From Aeromonas aquatica (GTDB taxonomy: Bacteria > Pseudomonadota > Gammaproteobacteria > Enterobacterales > Aeromonadaceae): a stretch of DNA of 64,000 bases. Made by a program: the position numbers and the translations under genes. Below the pieces are notes generated by a model. That model did not search any database. It saw only the letters and a list, made by a program, of their open reading frames with translations, and was not told the DNA's origin. Shown here piece after piece: positions 29,419-38,048 of the stretch (its first letter is position 1; each line of letters starts with the position of its first letter). The stretch lies in contig NZ_JRGL01000012.1 of NCBI RefSeq assembly GCF_000764655.1, positions 62,001 to 126,000 on the forward strand, given 5' to 3'.

Positions 29419-31068
29419 ATGGCACAGCATCCTCACGCCGGCAAGCCGGCTCGCCTCAGCGACTTGACCAACATCCCCCGTCTGGTCAGCGCCTACTACC
29501 TCAACAAGCCGGACATGAGCCGCCCCGAGCAGCGGGTGGCCTTTGGCACCTCCGGTCACAGGGGCAGCGCTCTGCACAACGCCTTCACCGAATCCCACAT
29601 CTTGGCGGTGACCCAGGCGCTGGTGGAGTATCGCCAGCAGGCCGGTATCCAGGGGCCGCTGTTTGTCGGCATGGATACCCACGCCCTGTCCGAATCCGCT
29701 TTTGCCAGCGCGGTGGAAGTGCTGGCGGCCAACGGCGTCGAGACCCGCATCCAGGCCGGCCTCGGCTTCACGCCGACCCCGGTCATCTCCCACGCCATTT
29801 TGCGCCACAACGCCAGCAAGCCGGCGGCCTTGGCGGACGGCGTGGTGATCACACCGTCCCACAACCCGCCGGAAGACGGTGGCTTCAAATACAATCCCCC
29901 CCACGGCGGCCCCGCCGAGGGTGAGATCACCAAGTGGGTGGAAGACCGCGCCAACGCTATCCTGGAGGCAAACCTCGCCGGGGTGAAACGAATGCCGTTC
30001 GCCGAGGCGCTGGCGAGTGAGTTCGTGGTCGAACACGACTACGTCACCCCCTATGTGGACGATCTGGAAAACGTGCTGGATCTGGACGCCATCAAGCGGG
30101 CCGGCATCAAGATCGGGGTGGATCCCCTGGGTGGCTCCGGCGTGGCCTATTGGGACGTGATCGCCAAGCGCTATGACCTCGACATCGAGGTGGTCAACTA
30201 CCGCGTCGACCCGACCTTCTCCTTCATGACCCTGGACAAGGACGGCAAGATCCGGATGGACTGTTCCAGCCCCTTCGCCATGGCCGGCCTCATCGCCCTG
30301 AAAGACAAGTTCGACATCGCGCTCGGCAACGATCCCGACTACGACCGTCACGGCATCGTCACCAAGGCGGGGTTGATGAACCCGAACCACTACCTGGCGG
30401 TGGCGATCCAGTACCTGTTCACCCACAGAACCGGTTGGCCCAAGACGGCCGCGGTCGGCAAGACGCTGGTCTCCTCCTCCATGATCGACCGGGTCGCAGG
30501 CGAGATTGGCCGCACCCTGAAAGAGGTGCCGGTCGGCTTCAAGTGGTTCGTGGACGGCCTCTACAGCGGCGAGTTCGGCTTCGGCGGTGAAGAGAGCGCC
30601 GGCGCCTCCTTCCTGCGCAAGGATGGCACCGTCTGGACCACCGACAAGGACGGCTTCATCCTGGCCCTGCTGGCCGCCGAAATCCTGGCCGTCACCGGCA
30701 AGGATCCCCAGGCGCACTACGACGCCCTGGAGGCCAAATTTGGCCGCTCCAGCTACCGCCGCATCGATGCCCCGGCCAACAGCGCGCAAAAAGCGGTGCT
30801 GTCCAAGCTGGACCCGGCACTGGTGGAGGCCTCTACCCTGGCCGGCGATCCCATCCTCGCCAAGCTGACCCGCGCGCCCGGCAACAACGCCGCCATCGGT
30901 GGCTTGAAGGTCGTGACCGAACACGGTTGGTTCGCGGCGCGCCCCTCCGGCACCGAGTCCATCTACAAGATCTACATGGAGAGCTTCAAGGGTGAGGCAC
31001 ACCTGGACTTGATCCAGCAGGAGGCCCAGCTGATCGTTTCCGCCGCCCTGGCCAAGGCCGGCGTCTGA
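29419..31068 (+). CDS. pgm: Phosphoglucomutase (alpha-D-glucose-specific)
   Basis: The 549-residue enzyme interconverts glucose-1-P and glucose-6-P, linking glycolysis with UDP-glucose and envelope polysaccharide synthesis. The active-site phosphoserine loop is TPSHNPP near residue 152-158; the metal loop is DPDYDRHG near residue 311; the sugar-binding loop is GGEESAG near residue 393; the phosphate-binding end is [12 protein letters not shown]. The ATG at 29419 has an AAGGA ribosome site. Probably cotranscribed with seqA, with a strong terminator behind it. Confidence 0.96.
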   Translation: MAQHPHAGKPARLSDLTNIPRLVSAYYLNKPDMSRPEQRVAFGTSGHRGSALHNAFTESHILAVTQALVEYRQQAGIQGPLFVGMDTHALSESAFASAVEVLAANGVETRIQAGLGFTPTPVISHAILRHNASKPAALADGVVITPSHNPPEDGGFKYNPPHGGPAEGEITKWVEDRANAILEANLAGVKRMPFAEALASEFVVEHDYVTPYVDDLENVLDLDAIKRAGIKIGVDPLGGSGVAYWDVIAKRYDLDIEVVNYRVDPTFSFMTLDKDGKIRMDCSSPFAMAGLIALKDKFDIALGNDPDYDRHGIVTKAGLMNPNHYLAVAIQYLFTHRTGWPKTAAVGKTLVSSSMIDRVAGEIGRTLKEVPVGFKWFVDGLYSGEFGFGGEESAGASFLRKDGTVWTTDKDGFILALLAAEILAVTGKDPQAHYDALEAKFGRSSYRRIDAPANSAQKAVLSKLDPALVEASTLAGDPILAKLTRAPGNNAAIGGLKVVTEHGWFAARPSGTESIYKIYMESFKGEAHLDLIQQEAQLIVSAALAKAGV

Positions 31069-31092
31069 CGTTCTCTGCGGATCACCCCATGT

Positions 31093-31124
31093 AAAAGAGG
31101 AGCCCTGGTGGCTCCTCTTTTTTT
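31093..31124 (+). terminator. Terminator after pgm
   Basis: AAAAGAGGAGCC-CTGGT-GGCTCCTCTTTT is followed by further T residues. Confidence 0.9.
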
Positions 31125-31163
31125 ATGCATCCTGTTGGCTATTCAAGCCATTCGTCTCGCGGG

Positions 31164-32045
31164 TCAGTCATTGCCGGCCTTGCTGGTGCTCGCCTTGCGG
31201 ACTTGCCAGCGTTTGAAGAAGGGCCTCGCCGGCAGCTTCATCAGGAACAGGGAGAGCAGGATCACCCCGATGCCGAGCCACTGACGCCCGTCCAGAGTCT
31301 CGCCCACCATCAGCACCCCCAGCGACACCGCCACCATGGGATTGGTGAGGGCCAGCATGCCCATCACCTCGGGACCGTGGCGCTTGAGGCCCCACAGCCA
31401 GGCCCAGTAGGCCAGCGCCGTGTTGAGCAGGATCAGCCAGCCAAACGCGGGGGCACTCGCCAGACGGGGTGTCGGCATGGGGCCCGCCAGCCACCAGGCG
31501 ATCGGGATCAACATCAGGCCGCCGAGCAGCAGTTGCCAGGCGGTGAGGGCCAGCAGATCGCTCACCGGCCAGCGTTGCATCCAGCGGCTGGACTGGCCGA
31601 TGAGCAGGGTGGCGAGCAGGGCGCAGCCCACGCCGACGGGATCCAGATTGGCGGAGGGGTTGAGCAGCAGCAACACGCCCACGAGCCCCATCAGCCCCAG
31701 CAGCAGCCACTTCAGGCTCGGCCGTTTGCCATCCTGCAACCAGGCCAGCCCCATCAGGATCAGCGGCAGGGTCGCGCCCAGGGTACCCGCCACGGCCCCC
31801 GGCAGGCGGAAGGCCGCCACGAACAGCAGGGCGAAGAAGGCGGTGATGTTGCAAAACGCCAGCAGAAATTGCCTGCTCCAGGTCAGCGGTGGTCGGCTGG
31901 GGTGCAGCAACAGCAGCAGCATGCCGGCGGGCAGGGCTCGCCACACCGCCACCCAGTAGGGGGAGTAGTCGGTCAGATAGAGACTGACGAGGGCGTAGGT
32001 GCTCCCCCACAGCAGGGGCGCGAGCAGGGCGATCAGCAGCGGCAT
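31164..32045 (-). CDS. EamA/DMT family transporter
   Basis: The 293-residue membrane protein has about ten predicted helices in two EamA repeats, starting MPLLIALLAPLLWGSTYALVSLYL. The PxxWGxxF-type motif of the family appears as APLLWGSTY. Drug/metabolite transporters of this kind export small molecules; the substrate is unknown. I chose the ATG at 32045; an upstream ATG at 32084 would lie inside a palindromic operator. It is divergent from a MarR regulator with two matching operators between, so it is likely the regulated target. Confidence 0.88.
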   Translation of the reverse strand: MPLLIALLAPLLWGSTYALVSLYLTDYSPYWVAVWRALPAGMLLLLLHPSRPPLTWSRQFLLAFCNITAFFALLFVAAFRLPGAVAGTLGATLPLILMGLAWLQDGKRPSLKWLLLGLMGLVGVLLLLNPSANLDPVGVGCALLATLLIGQSSRWMQRWPVSDLLALTAWQLLLGGLMLIPIAWWLAGPMPTPRLASAPAFGWLILLNTALAYWAWLWGLKRHGPEVMGMLALTNPMVAVSLGVLMVGETLDGRQWLGIGVILLSLFLMKLPARPFFKRWQVRKASTSKAGND

Positions 32046-32062
32046 GGGTATCTCATGAAAAA

Positions 32063-32082
32063 GTATCTTTAAGTGAAGATAC
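32063..32082. promoter_or_regulatory. MarR-type operator 1
   Basis: GTATCTTTAAGTGAAGATAC is a perfect inverted repeat with seven-base arms (GTATCTT/AAGATAC) and a six-base centre. It lies 18 bases upstream of the chosen exporter start. Confidence 0.75.
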
Positions 32083-32110
32083 ATTAGCCGTCAGTTGGTT
32101 TATTATCAAG

Positions 32111-32128
32111 TATCTTTATAAAAAGATA
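32111..32128. promoter_or_regulatory. MarR-type operator 2
   Basis: TATCTTTATAAAAAGATA repeats the same half-site TATCTTT/AAAGATA, nine bases before the marR start codon. Centre-to-centre distance to operator 1 is 47 bases. Shared arms point to one regulator. Confidence 0.75.
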
Positions 32129-32136
32129 ATGGAGCC

Positions 32137-32622
32137 ATGATGGAGTCTGATCATGTAGACCTGCTGCTGGCGCAGTGGGCCCGGCAGCGGCCGGATCTCG
32201 ACTGCAGCCCCATGGGGGTACTGGGCCGGGTGGCGCGGATGGCGGCGATCGCCGGGCGTGAGGTGAGCGAGGAGCTCAAGGAGTGCGGCCTGCTGGGCTC
32301 CGACTTCGACATCCTGGCGACCTTAAGACGCGCCGGAGAACCCCTCACGCCGACCCAGCTCTACCAATCCGCCATGCTGACCTCGGGGGCCATGACGGCC
32401 AGGCTCGACAAGCTGGCCGAGCGGGGTCTCATTGAGCGCCAGGCGGCGCCGAGCGACAGGCGCAGCCTGCTGGTCTGTCTGACCGAGGCGGGTAGAGAGC
32501 TGATCGATCGGGCGGTGGAGCGGCACGTGGCGAACGAGCGCCGCTTGTTGGCCCCATTGACCCAGGTCGAGCAGGGGCAGCTTGCCGCTCTGCTCAAGCG
32601 CTGGCTATTGGAAAACGAATAA
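32137..32622 (+). CDS. MarR family transcriptional regulator
   Basis: The 161-residue winged-helix regulator has recognition helix sequence PTQLYQSAMLTSGAMTARLDKLAERGLI (about residues 72-99) and a wing with RQAAPSDRRSLLVCLTEAG, both typical of MarR. Divergent from an EamA exporter with two related palindromes in between, it is likely a ligand-relieved repressor of the exporter and itself. The ATG at 32137 has a GGAG ribosome site and a second in-frame ATG directly after it. The inducer is unknown. Confidence 0.9.
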   Translation: MMESDHVDLLLAQWARQRPDLDCSPMGVLGRVARMAAIAGREVSEELKECGLLGSDFDILATLRRAGEPLTPTQLYQSAMLTSGAMTARLDKLAERGLIERQAAPSDRRSLLVCLTEAGRELIDRAVERHVANERRLLAPLTQVEQGQLAALLKRWLLENE

Positions 32623-32651
32623 CAAAACGGGCCCATCAGGCCCGTTTTGTT
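32621..32651. terminator. Bidirectional terminator between marR and mltB
   Basis: AACAAAACGGGCC pairs perfectly with GGCCCGTTTTGTT around CATCA. It begins at the marR stop codon and also faces the mltB end. Confidence 0.9.
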
Positions 32652-32665
32652 AGCAAAATGCAGCA

Positions 32666-33757
32666 TTAATAACTGCCTTTGGCATCCCTGACCGCCAGAC
32701 CGAGTTGCCATACCGCCATGGCGTAGTGGGTACTGTGGTTGTAGCGGGTGATGGCGTAGAAGTTCGGCAGGCCGTACCAGTATTGGTAGCCGGTGCCCAC
32801 GTCCAGGCGCAGCAGGCTCGCCTGCTGGTGGTTGCCGAGGGAGCTGGTGGGCGCGAGGCCGGCCCCGCGCAGAGTGGCGACGGGGTAGCGGGTCTGGAAG
32901 CCGTGCTCATAGCCGGGCAGCTGGCCCTGACCGCGCACCGCCACCGGTTGTCCCTTCTCCCAGCCATGGGCCTTGAAGTAGTTGGCGACGCTGCCGATGG
33001 CATCCACCGGATCCCAGAGGTTGGTGTGACCGTTGCCATCGAAGTCCACCGCATAGCTCTGGAAGCTGGACGGCATGAACTGGCCGTAGCCCATGGCGCC
33101 GGCGTAGGAGCCCTGCGGCTCGGTGGGATCCATGCCCTCGTTCCGGGTCATCACCAGGAAGGCTTCCAATTCGCCGGTGAAGAAATCGGCCCGACGGGGA
33201 TAGTCGAAGGCCAGGGTGGCCAGCGCATCCAGGATGCGGGTCTTGCCCATTACCCGACCCCAGCGGGTCTCCACCCCTATGATGCCGACGATGATCTCCG
33301 GCGGCACCCCGTAGATCTGCTGCGCCCGGTTGAGCTCGCTCTCGTATTCACGCCAGAAGCTGACGCCATTCTGGACGTTGTCCGGGGTGATGAATTTGGC
33401 GCGATAGCGGTTCCAGGCGCCGGTCGGGCCGGTCGGCGGCGTGGTGGTGGGGGCCTGGGCGTCCATCAGCTTGATGATCCAGTCGTAGCGCTGGGCCTGC
33501 GCCAGCACCTGGTGCAGTTGCGCACTGTCGAAACCGTGCTTCTGCACCATGCGCTGCACGAATCTGTCCACGTTGGGGCGATTGGCGAAGTCGCCCTTGC
33601 TAACCCCTTGGCTATAAAGGGGTTTGCTCGGTGGTGTCTGGTTGATGAAGGCGCTCTTTGGCTGTGGCTTGACCACGGGCGTTGGGGCCGGTGTGCTGCT
33701 GCAGCCATAAAGCAGGGGGAAGGCGGATAGGGTGAGGACACAGACAAGGCGACGCAT
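32666..33757 (-). CDS. mltB: Membrane-bound lytic murein transglycosylase B
   Basis: The 363-residue lipoprotein cleaves peptidoglycan glycan strands with formation of 1,6-anhydro-MurNAc. The signal peptide MRRLVCVLTLSAFPLLYGC ends in a lipobox Cys19. The catalytic Glu is in IIGVETRWGR, followed by GAMGYGQFMPSSF and a DGNGHTNLWDPVDAIGSVANYF block, all typical of MltB. The start is the ATG at 33757; an upstream in-frame ATG at 33793 would bury the signal peptide. It stands alone between marR and ynjF. Confidence 0.93.
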   Translation of the reverse strand: MRRLVCVLTLSAFPLLYGCSSTPAPTPVVKPQPKSAFINQTPPSKPLYSQGVSKGDFANRPNVDRFVQRMVQKHGFDSAQLHQVLAQAQRYDWIIKLMDAQAPTTTPPTGPTGAWNRYRAKFITPDNVQNGVSFWREYESELNRAQQIYGVPPEIIVGIIGVETRWGRVMGKTRILDALATLAFDYPRRADFFTGELEAFLVMTRNEGMDPTEPQGSYAGAMGYGQFMPSSFQSYAVDFDGNGHTNLWDPVDAIGSVANYFKAHGWEKGQPVAVRGQGQLPGYEHGFQTRYPVATLRGAGLAPTSSLGNHQQASLLRLDVGTGYQYWYGLPNFYAITRYNHSTHYAMAVWQLGLAVRDAKGSY

Positions 33758-33890
33758 AAGGTTCTCGAAGGCCTGAATAAGGAGTGTCGTCATGGTAAGA
33801 CATTGGCATCCATGCGCAAGTGCTCAGTGCATGGCGGGGGGCCGCTATTCATCTTTTGATTGATTCGCCGCCAGCGCTTGGCGCCCTTCC

Positions 33891-34493
33891 TCAACGAAGG
33901 GTGTGATAGCCGCTCCAGAGCCGGGTCAGGGTGGTGATGCCGCAGAGCAGGGCGAAGCCGTAGGCCAGCAGCCCGAAGGCCCCGGGCCAGAGGCACATCA
34001 GCACGAACAGGGCGATGGTCTCGCTGCCCTCGGTCAGACCGCCGATATAGTAGAGAGACTTGTGGTGGTAGACGGGGTTCTCGATGCCGCGCTTGCCCGC
34101 CATGATGGCGAAGGCCAGGAAGCTCGAGCCCGTGCCCATGAAGGCAAACAGCAGGGTGGCGGCGGGCAGGGCGTTGGCCGGGGCACTCAGGGCGAAGCCC
34201 AGCACCACGGCGGCATAGAAGATGAAGTCGAGGGTGATGTCGAGGAAGCCGCCACAGTCGGTGATCCCGGTCTGCCGCGCCACGGCCCCATCCAGTCCGT
34301 CCAGCAGCCGGTTCAGCAGGATGGTGAGCAGGGCCCAGTCGTGCAGCCCCAGCGCCAGCAGCGGCAGCGCCAGCATGCCGATGGCAAAGCCGGTGAGGCT
34401 TATCTGGTTGGCGCTCATCCCGGCCCGGCACAGGGGGGCGGCCAGGGCGGCGAGGGGACGGCGGATCAGGGGAATGATATGGCGATCAAGCAA
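33891..34493 (-). CDS. ynjF: CDP-alcohol phosphatidyltransferase YnjF
   Basis: The 200-residue integral membrane enzyme has the family motif DGLDGAVARQTG followed by GGFLDITLD (D-G-x2-A-R-x8-G-x3-D-x3-D) and about six membrane segments. It should transfer a phosphatidyl or similar group from a CDP-alcohol to an unknown acceptor. I use the TTG at 34493: it gives LDRHIIPLIRRPL, which matches the E. coli YnjF start, and GAGGAAC lies upstream. It overlaps the ynjD stop by eight bases. The upstream ATG at 34541 lies within ynjD and is less likely. Confidence 0.87.
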   Translation of the reverse strand: MLDRHIIPLIRRPLAALAAPLCRAGMSANQISLTGFAIGMLALPLLALGLHDWALLTILLNRLLDGLDGAVARQTGITDCGGFLDITLDFIFYAAVVLGFALSAPANALPAATLLFAFMGTGSSFLAFAIMAGKRGIENPVYHHKSLYYIGGLTEGSETIALFVLMCLWPGAFGLLAYGFALLCGITTLTRLWSGYHTLR

Positions 34494-35142
34494 GGCTTTG
34501 TTCCTCGAAGGGCATGAGATTGAGGATGGCGCCCGGCGCATCGTCCTCGTCGTGGGTGACCAGGATGGCCGGTATGTTCAGGTTCTTGATCTGATCGAAC
34601 ACCAGGGCCCGGAATGCGGCCCGTAGCGGCTTGTCCAGCCGGGAGAAGGGCTCGTCCAGCAGCAGGGCTTGCGGCTCGGCCAGCAGGGCCCGCAGCAGGC
34701 TGACCCGCGCCTTCTGGCCGCCGGAGAGCCGGCCCGGCAGCTTGTCGGCCTGATCGGTCAACCCCACCTCCGCCAACGCGTCCAGTGCCCTTGTCCTCCT
34801 GGCTGCCTCTCCTCTGACGCTGGCCGGCATGCCAAAGATCAGGTTCTCGGCCACCGTCAGGTGGGCAAACAGCAAGTCTTCCTGGAACAACATGCCGATC
34901 CGCCGCCGCTGGGGGGGCAAGGGAGTGAGCAGTCGCTCGCCCAGCCAGAGGTCGCCCTCCAGCCGAAAGGGACCCCTGGGCGGCAGCACGCCCGCCAGCG
35001 CAGCCAGCAACGAGCTCTTGCCGCAGCCGCTTGGCCCCATCAGGGTCAGCACCTCGCCGGGGACCACCTCGAGCGCAGGCAGGATGAGCAGGGGTTTGCC
35101 TGCGAGGTGGAGAATAAGTGGGGTGCTGTGCAGCATGGTCAT
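34486..35142 (-). CDS. ynjD: ABC transporter ATP-binding protein YnjD
   Basis: The 218-residue ATPase has Walker A GPSGCGKSS (about residues 36-44), Q-loop LFQEDLLF, signature LSGGQKAR and Walker B ALLLDEPFSRLD. It should energise YnjC for uptake of the substrate bound by YnjB. It is four bases downstream of ynjC and overlaps ynjF, so it sits inside one operon. Order and length match E. coli ynjD. Confidence 0.92.
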   Translation of the reverse strand: MTMLHSTPLILHLAGKPLLILPALEVVPGEVLTLMGPSGCGKSSLLAALAGVLPPRGPFRLEGDLWLGERLLTPLPPQRRRIGMLFQEDLLFAHLTVAENLIFGMPASVRGEAARRTRALDALAEVGLTDQADKLPGRLSGGQKARVSLLRALLAEPQALLLDEPFSRLDKPLRAAFRALVFDQIKNLNIPAILVTHDEDDAPGAILNLMPFEEQSLA

Positions 35143-35146
35143 TGTC

Positions 35147-36808
35147 TCATCCTAATGAGCCGTGTTTCAGTGCTGGGTTGATGCGGGCCGGTAGCCAGAG
35201 TACCAGGGCGTAGACGCACAGCGGCAACAGCAGTTGTAGCAGGCCGTAGAGCCCCGCCAGCCGCCGGTTGAGGCCGCTGCCGATGGCTACCGCCTCCGTG
35301 GTGATGGTCACGACCCGGCCGGCGCCAAACAGCAGGGTCGGCAGATATTGGGCCAGACTCACGGCTGCGCCGACCCCGAAGGCGAACAGCAAGGGGCGCG
35401 CCAGCAAGGGGGCCTTCACCCGCCACCAGGCCCGCCAGGGGCTGGCCCCGAGCAGTTGCGCCGCCTGCACGATACGAGGGTCGAACTGGCGATAGGCGCC
35501 GTGCAGGCAGAGGTACACATAGGGCGCCACGAACAGCAGCTGGCTCCAGAGCACCCAGCCCCAGCCTATGCCGTCGACTCCGGCGCTGCCCAGCCAGTCG
35601 ATCTGGAGCCGCAACCCGAACAACAGGCTGGCCTGGGGCAACAGCAGCGGCAGGCAGACGAGCCAGAGCGGCCAGGGGCGTCGATCCCGTTGCGCTTCTA
35701 GGCAGAGCACCACCAGCAGCAGGGAGATGCCGGCACTCGCGATGGCGAGCCACAGACTCTGCCATAGCAGGGGACCCAGGCTCGGCAGCAGCACCAGCCA
35801 GTGGTGACCGCTCCACTGGCTCGGCAGCCCGTCAGGGAAGGGCCAGCGGCGGGTCAGGGACCAGAGCAGCAGCGCGGCCAGCACCAGCAGATTGATGGCG
35901 AGCAGCCCCAGGGCGCCGCCCCCGACCAGGCGCCTGGCCAGGCAAGCAGGGGCGGTGCGGCGGCCATCGAGCCAATGGTGCCGGCCAAGGCCAAGATGCC
36001 CCCACTCCAGCAGCCGCAAGCCGGCGAGCAGCAGCAGACCGCCGGCGAGCAGCAGCAGGGCGCCGCTGGCACTGGCCCCGCGCCACAGCAGATCGGCGTC
36101 CTGATACCAGAGCCAGAGCCGCACCGCCAGCGGGGCTGGCGCATCCGGTCCCAGCAACTGGGCGAGATCCACCACGGCGATGCCATAGGCCGCCACCGCA
36201 TAGAGCGGCAGGCGCAAGGCGGGCCAGAGGGCGGGCAGCAGCAGGCGCCACCAGATCTGGGGGAGACTGAAGCCCATGCTCACGCCTATCCACTGCTGGC
36301 GAGCCACCTTGGCCGGATCCAGGGCCGAGAGCGCCATCAGCAGCAGAAAGGGAGTCTCTTTGAGGATGAGCGCGACGATGAGGCCCAGACCGGCGGGGTC
36401 CTTGAGGGTCTGCCAGTCGGGCGGCATCTCAAAACCGGTGAGGGTGGGAGAGAGCAGCCGTAGCAGCCAGCCGGAGGGGGCGAGCAAAAAGGCAAAGCCG
36501 ATGGCAAAAGCCACGTGGGGCAGGGCTAGCAGCGGGGAGAGCAGGCGGCGCAGCATCCCCATCCAGCGACTTCCGTCGCCCTGGGCGAGCAGCAGGGCGG
36601 TAAAGAGCAAGGCCCCCAGGGTAGAGGCGCTCGCTATCCAGAGGCTCAGGCCCGCCGAATGCCAGAGCCCGGGCTGTGCCAGCAGCAGCCTGAGATTGCC
36701 CATGGCGGCGCCCTCGGCCAGCAGGAGCAGCAGGCCGACGGCGAGCGGCGCGGCCAGCAGCAGGCCGCACAGCCAGAGAAAGAGGAGGCGCCAGGCCCGG
36801 CTGCTCAT
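35147..36808 (-). CDS. ynjC: ABC transporter permease YnjC (two fused permease domains)
   Basis: The 553-residue protein has about twelve predicted membrane helices in two halves, each with an EAA-type loop (for instance ASPWRAWWRVKAPLLA in the second half). This fused layout is like ThiP and AfuB permeases. It matches E. coli YnjC in position and organisation. It starts three bases after the ynjB stop. The substrate has not been established for this family. Confidence 0.9.
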   Translation of the reverse strand: MSSRAWRLLFLWLCGLLLAAPLAVGLLLLLAEGAAMGNLRLLLAQPGLWHSAGLSLWIASASTLGALLFTALLLAQGDGSRWMGMLRRLLSPLLALPHVAFAIGFAFLLAPSGWLLRLLSPTLTGFEMPPDWQTLKDPAGLGLIVALILKETPFLLLMALSALDPAKVARQQWIGVSMGFSLPQIWWRLLLPALWPALRLPLYAVAAYGIAVVDLAQLLGPDAPAPLAVRLWLWYQDADLLWRGASASGALLLLAGGLLLLAGLRLLEWGHLGLGRHHWLDGRRTAPACLARRLVGGGALGLLAINLLVLAALLLWSLTRRWPFPDGLPSQWSGHHWLVLLPSLGPLLWQSLWLAIASAGISLLLVVLCLEAQRDRRPWPLWLVCLPLLLPQASLLFGLRLQIDWLGSAGVDGIGWGWVLWSQLLFVAPYVYLCLHGAYRQFDPRIVQAAQLLGASPWRAWWRVKAPLLARPLLFAFGVGAAVSLAQYLPTLLFGAGRVVTITTEAVAIGSGLNRRLAGLYGLLQLLLPLCVYALVLWLPARINPALKHGSLG

Positions 36809-36811
36809 GGA

Positions 36812-38026
36812 TCAGCGGCCGTAGCGCTCGGCCCAGGCCGCTTCCAGCCGCAGCTGCCAGCTGGGGTGGGGCTCAGGCTTAGCCTTGAAGCGCAGTGCCG
36901 GTGCCCCCGTGGTGGACATGGTCTTGACGCCGAGCCTGGCGGGATCCAGCACGCTGGGATCGCCCCAGAAGGCGGGGTCCGCCTTGCGGGCCTGAGCGTC
37001 CGGGCTCAGCAGGAAGTTGGCCACCACCTTGGCGCCGGCCCGGGCGCTGGCATTGAAGGGGATGGCGAGGAAGTGGCTGTTGGTCAGCGCCCCCTTTGCC
37101 ATGGCCACCGCCTTGACGGTGGGGGGCAGGGTGCCGTTTTGCACCGAGCTCTGGGCCTCCTGTGGGTTGAAGCTGATGGCCATGGCAAGCTCGCCGTCAT
37201 CGAGCAACTGCTTGGTCTCGGCGGCGCCGGTGGGGAACAGCTTGCCCTTGCGCCAGAGCGCGGGGTGAAGCGCATCGAGCCAGGCCCAGAGGGGCGCACT
37301 CAGGCGATCAAACTCGGCATCGGTCGCCTCCCGATAGAGCGGCGCGGGATCGGCGGTCAACTCCAGCAGGATCTGCTTGAGGAAGCTGGCGCCGTGAAAC
37401 TGGGGCGGCTTGGGGTAGGTGAAGCGGCCGGGGTGGGCCTTGGCCCAGGCGAGCAGTTCGGCCGCCGAGCTGGGTGCTGTGGTGACTTCCTCCGTGTTAA
37501 CCATCAGATTGAGCTGGCCTATGCCCCAGGGGGCTTCCAGTCCCTCGACCGGCACGGTGAAGTCCTCTGTCACCGGCAGGGCCTCGTCCACCAGCGCCAT
37601 GTTGGGCAGCTCGGCACTGAAGGGGGCGCCCAGCAGGTGCTGCTCCTTGAGCGCCTTGAAGTTCTTGCCGTTGACCCAGATCAGGTCGATGGGGCCGTCC
37701 TCCGTCTTGCCCGCCTGCTGGTTGGCCAGCAGCTGGCTGACGCTCTGGGCGATGTCATCCACCTTCACCTGCACCAGCTTGACCCCGTACTGCCGTTCGA
37801 TCTCTTGGCCGGCCCAGACCAGATAGGCGTTGATCTCCGGGCTGCCGCCCCAGGCGTTGAAGTAGACGGTCTGGCCGCGGGCCTCCTGAAGCGTCTGCTG
37901 CCAGCGCAACCCATCCACCGGTTGTTCGCTCGCCTGCAACGGGCTCGCCATCAGCAGGGGGAAGGCGGTGAGCAGCAGGGCCCGGCGCAAGGGGCGGAGC
38001 AAGGAGCTAAATCGGGTCTTGAACAT
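36812..38026 (-). CDS. ynjB: ABC transporter substrate-binding protein YnjB
   Basis: The 404-residue periplasmic protein has a signal peptide (RRALLLTAFPLLMASPLQASE, cleaved about residue 33) and the bilobal layout of extracellular binding proteins, with VYFNAWGGSPEINAYL near the mature N-terminus and APWGIGQLNLMVNTEEV near the hinge. It matches E. coli YnjB. The ligand is unknown; similarity to thiamine and iron binding proteins is only general. It follows the TVP38-flavoprotein gene by 22 bases. Confidence 0.9.
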   Translation of the reverse strand: MFKTRFSSLLRPLRRALLLTAFPLLMASPLQASEQPVDGLRWQQTLQEARGQTVYFNAWGGSPEINAYLVWAGQEIERQYGVKLVQVKVDDIAQSVSQLLANQQAGKTEDGPIDLIWVNGKNFKALKEQHLLGAPFSAELPNMALVDEALPVTEDFTVPVEGLEAPWGIGQLNLMVNTEEVTTAPSSAAELLAWAKAHPGRFTYPKPPQFHGASFLKQILLELTADPAPLYREATDAEFDRLSAPLWAWLDALHPALWRKGKLFPTGAAETKQLLDDGELAMAISFNPQEAQSSVQNGTLPPTVKAVAMAKGALTNSHFLAIPFNASARAGAKVVANFLLSPDAQARKADPAFWGDPSVLDPARLGVKTMSTTGAPALRFKAKPEPHPSWQLRLEAAWAERYGR

Positions 38027-38048
38027 AGGGTGACCTTCTGCAAAGGGA

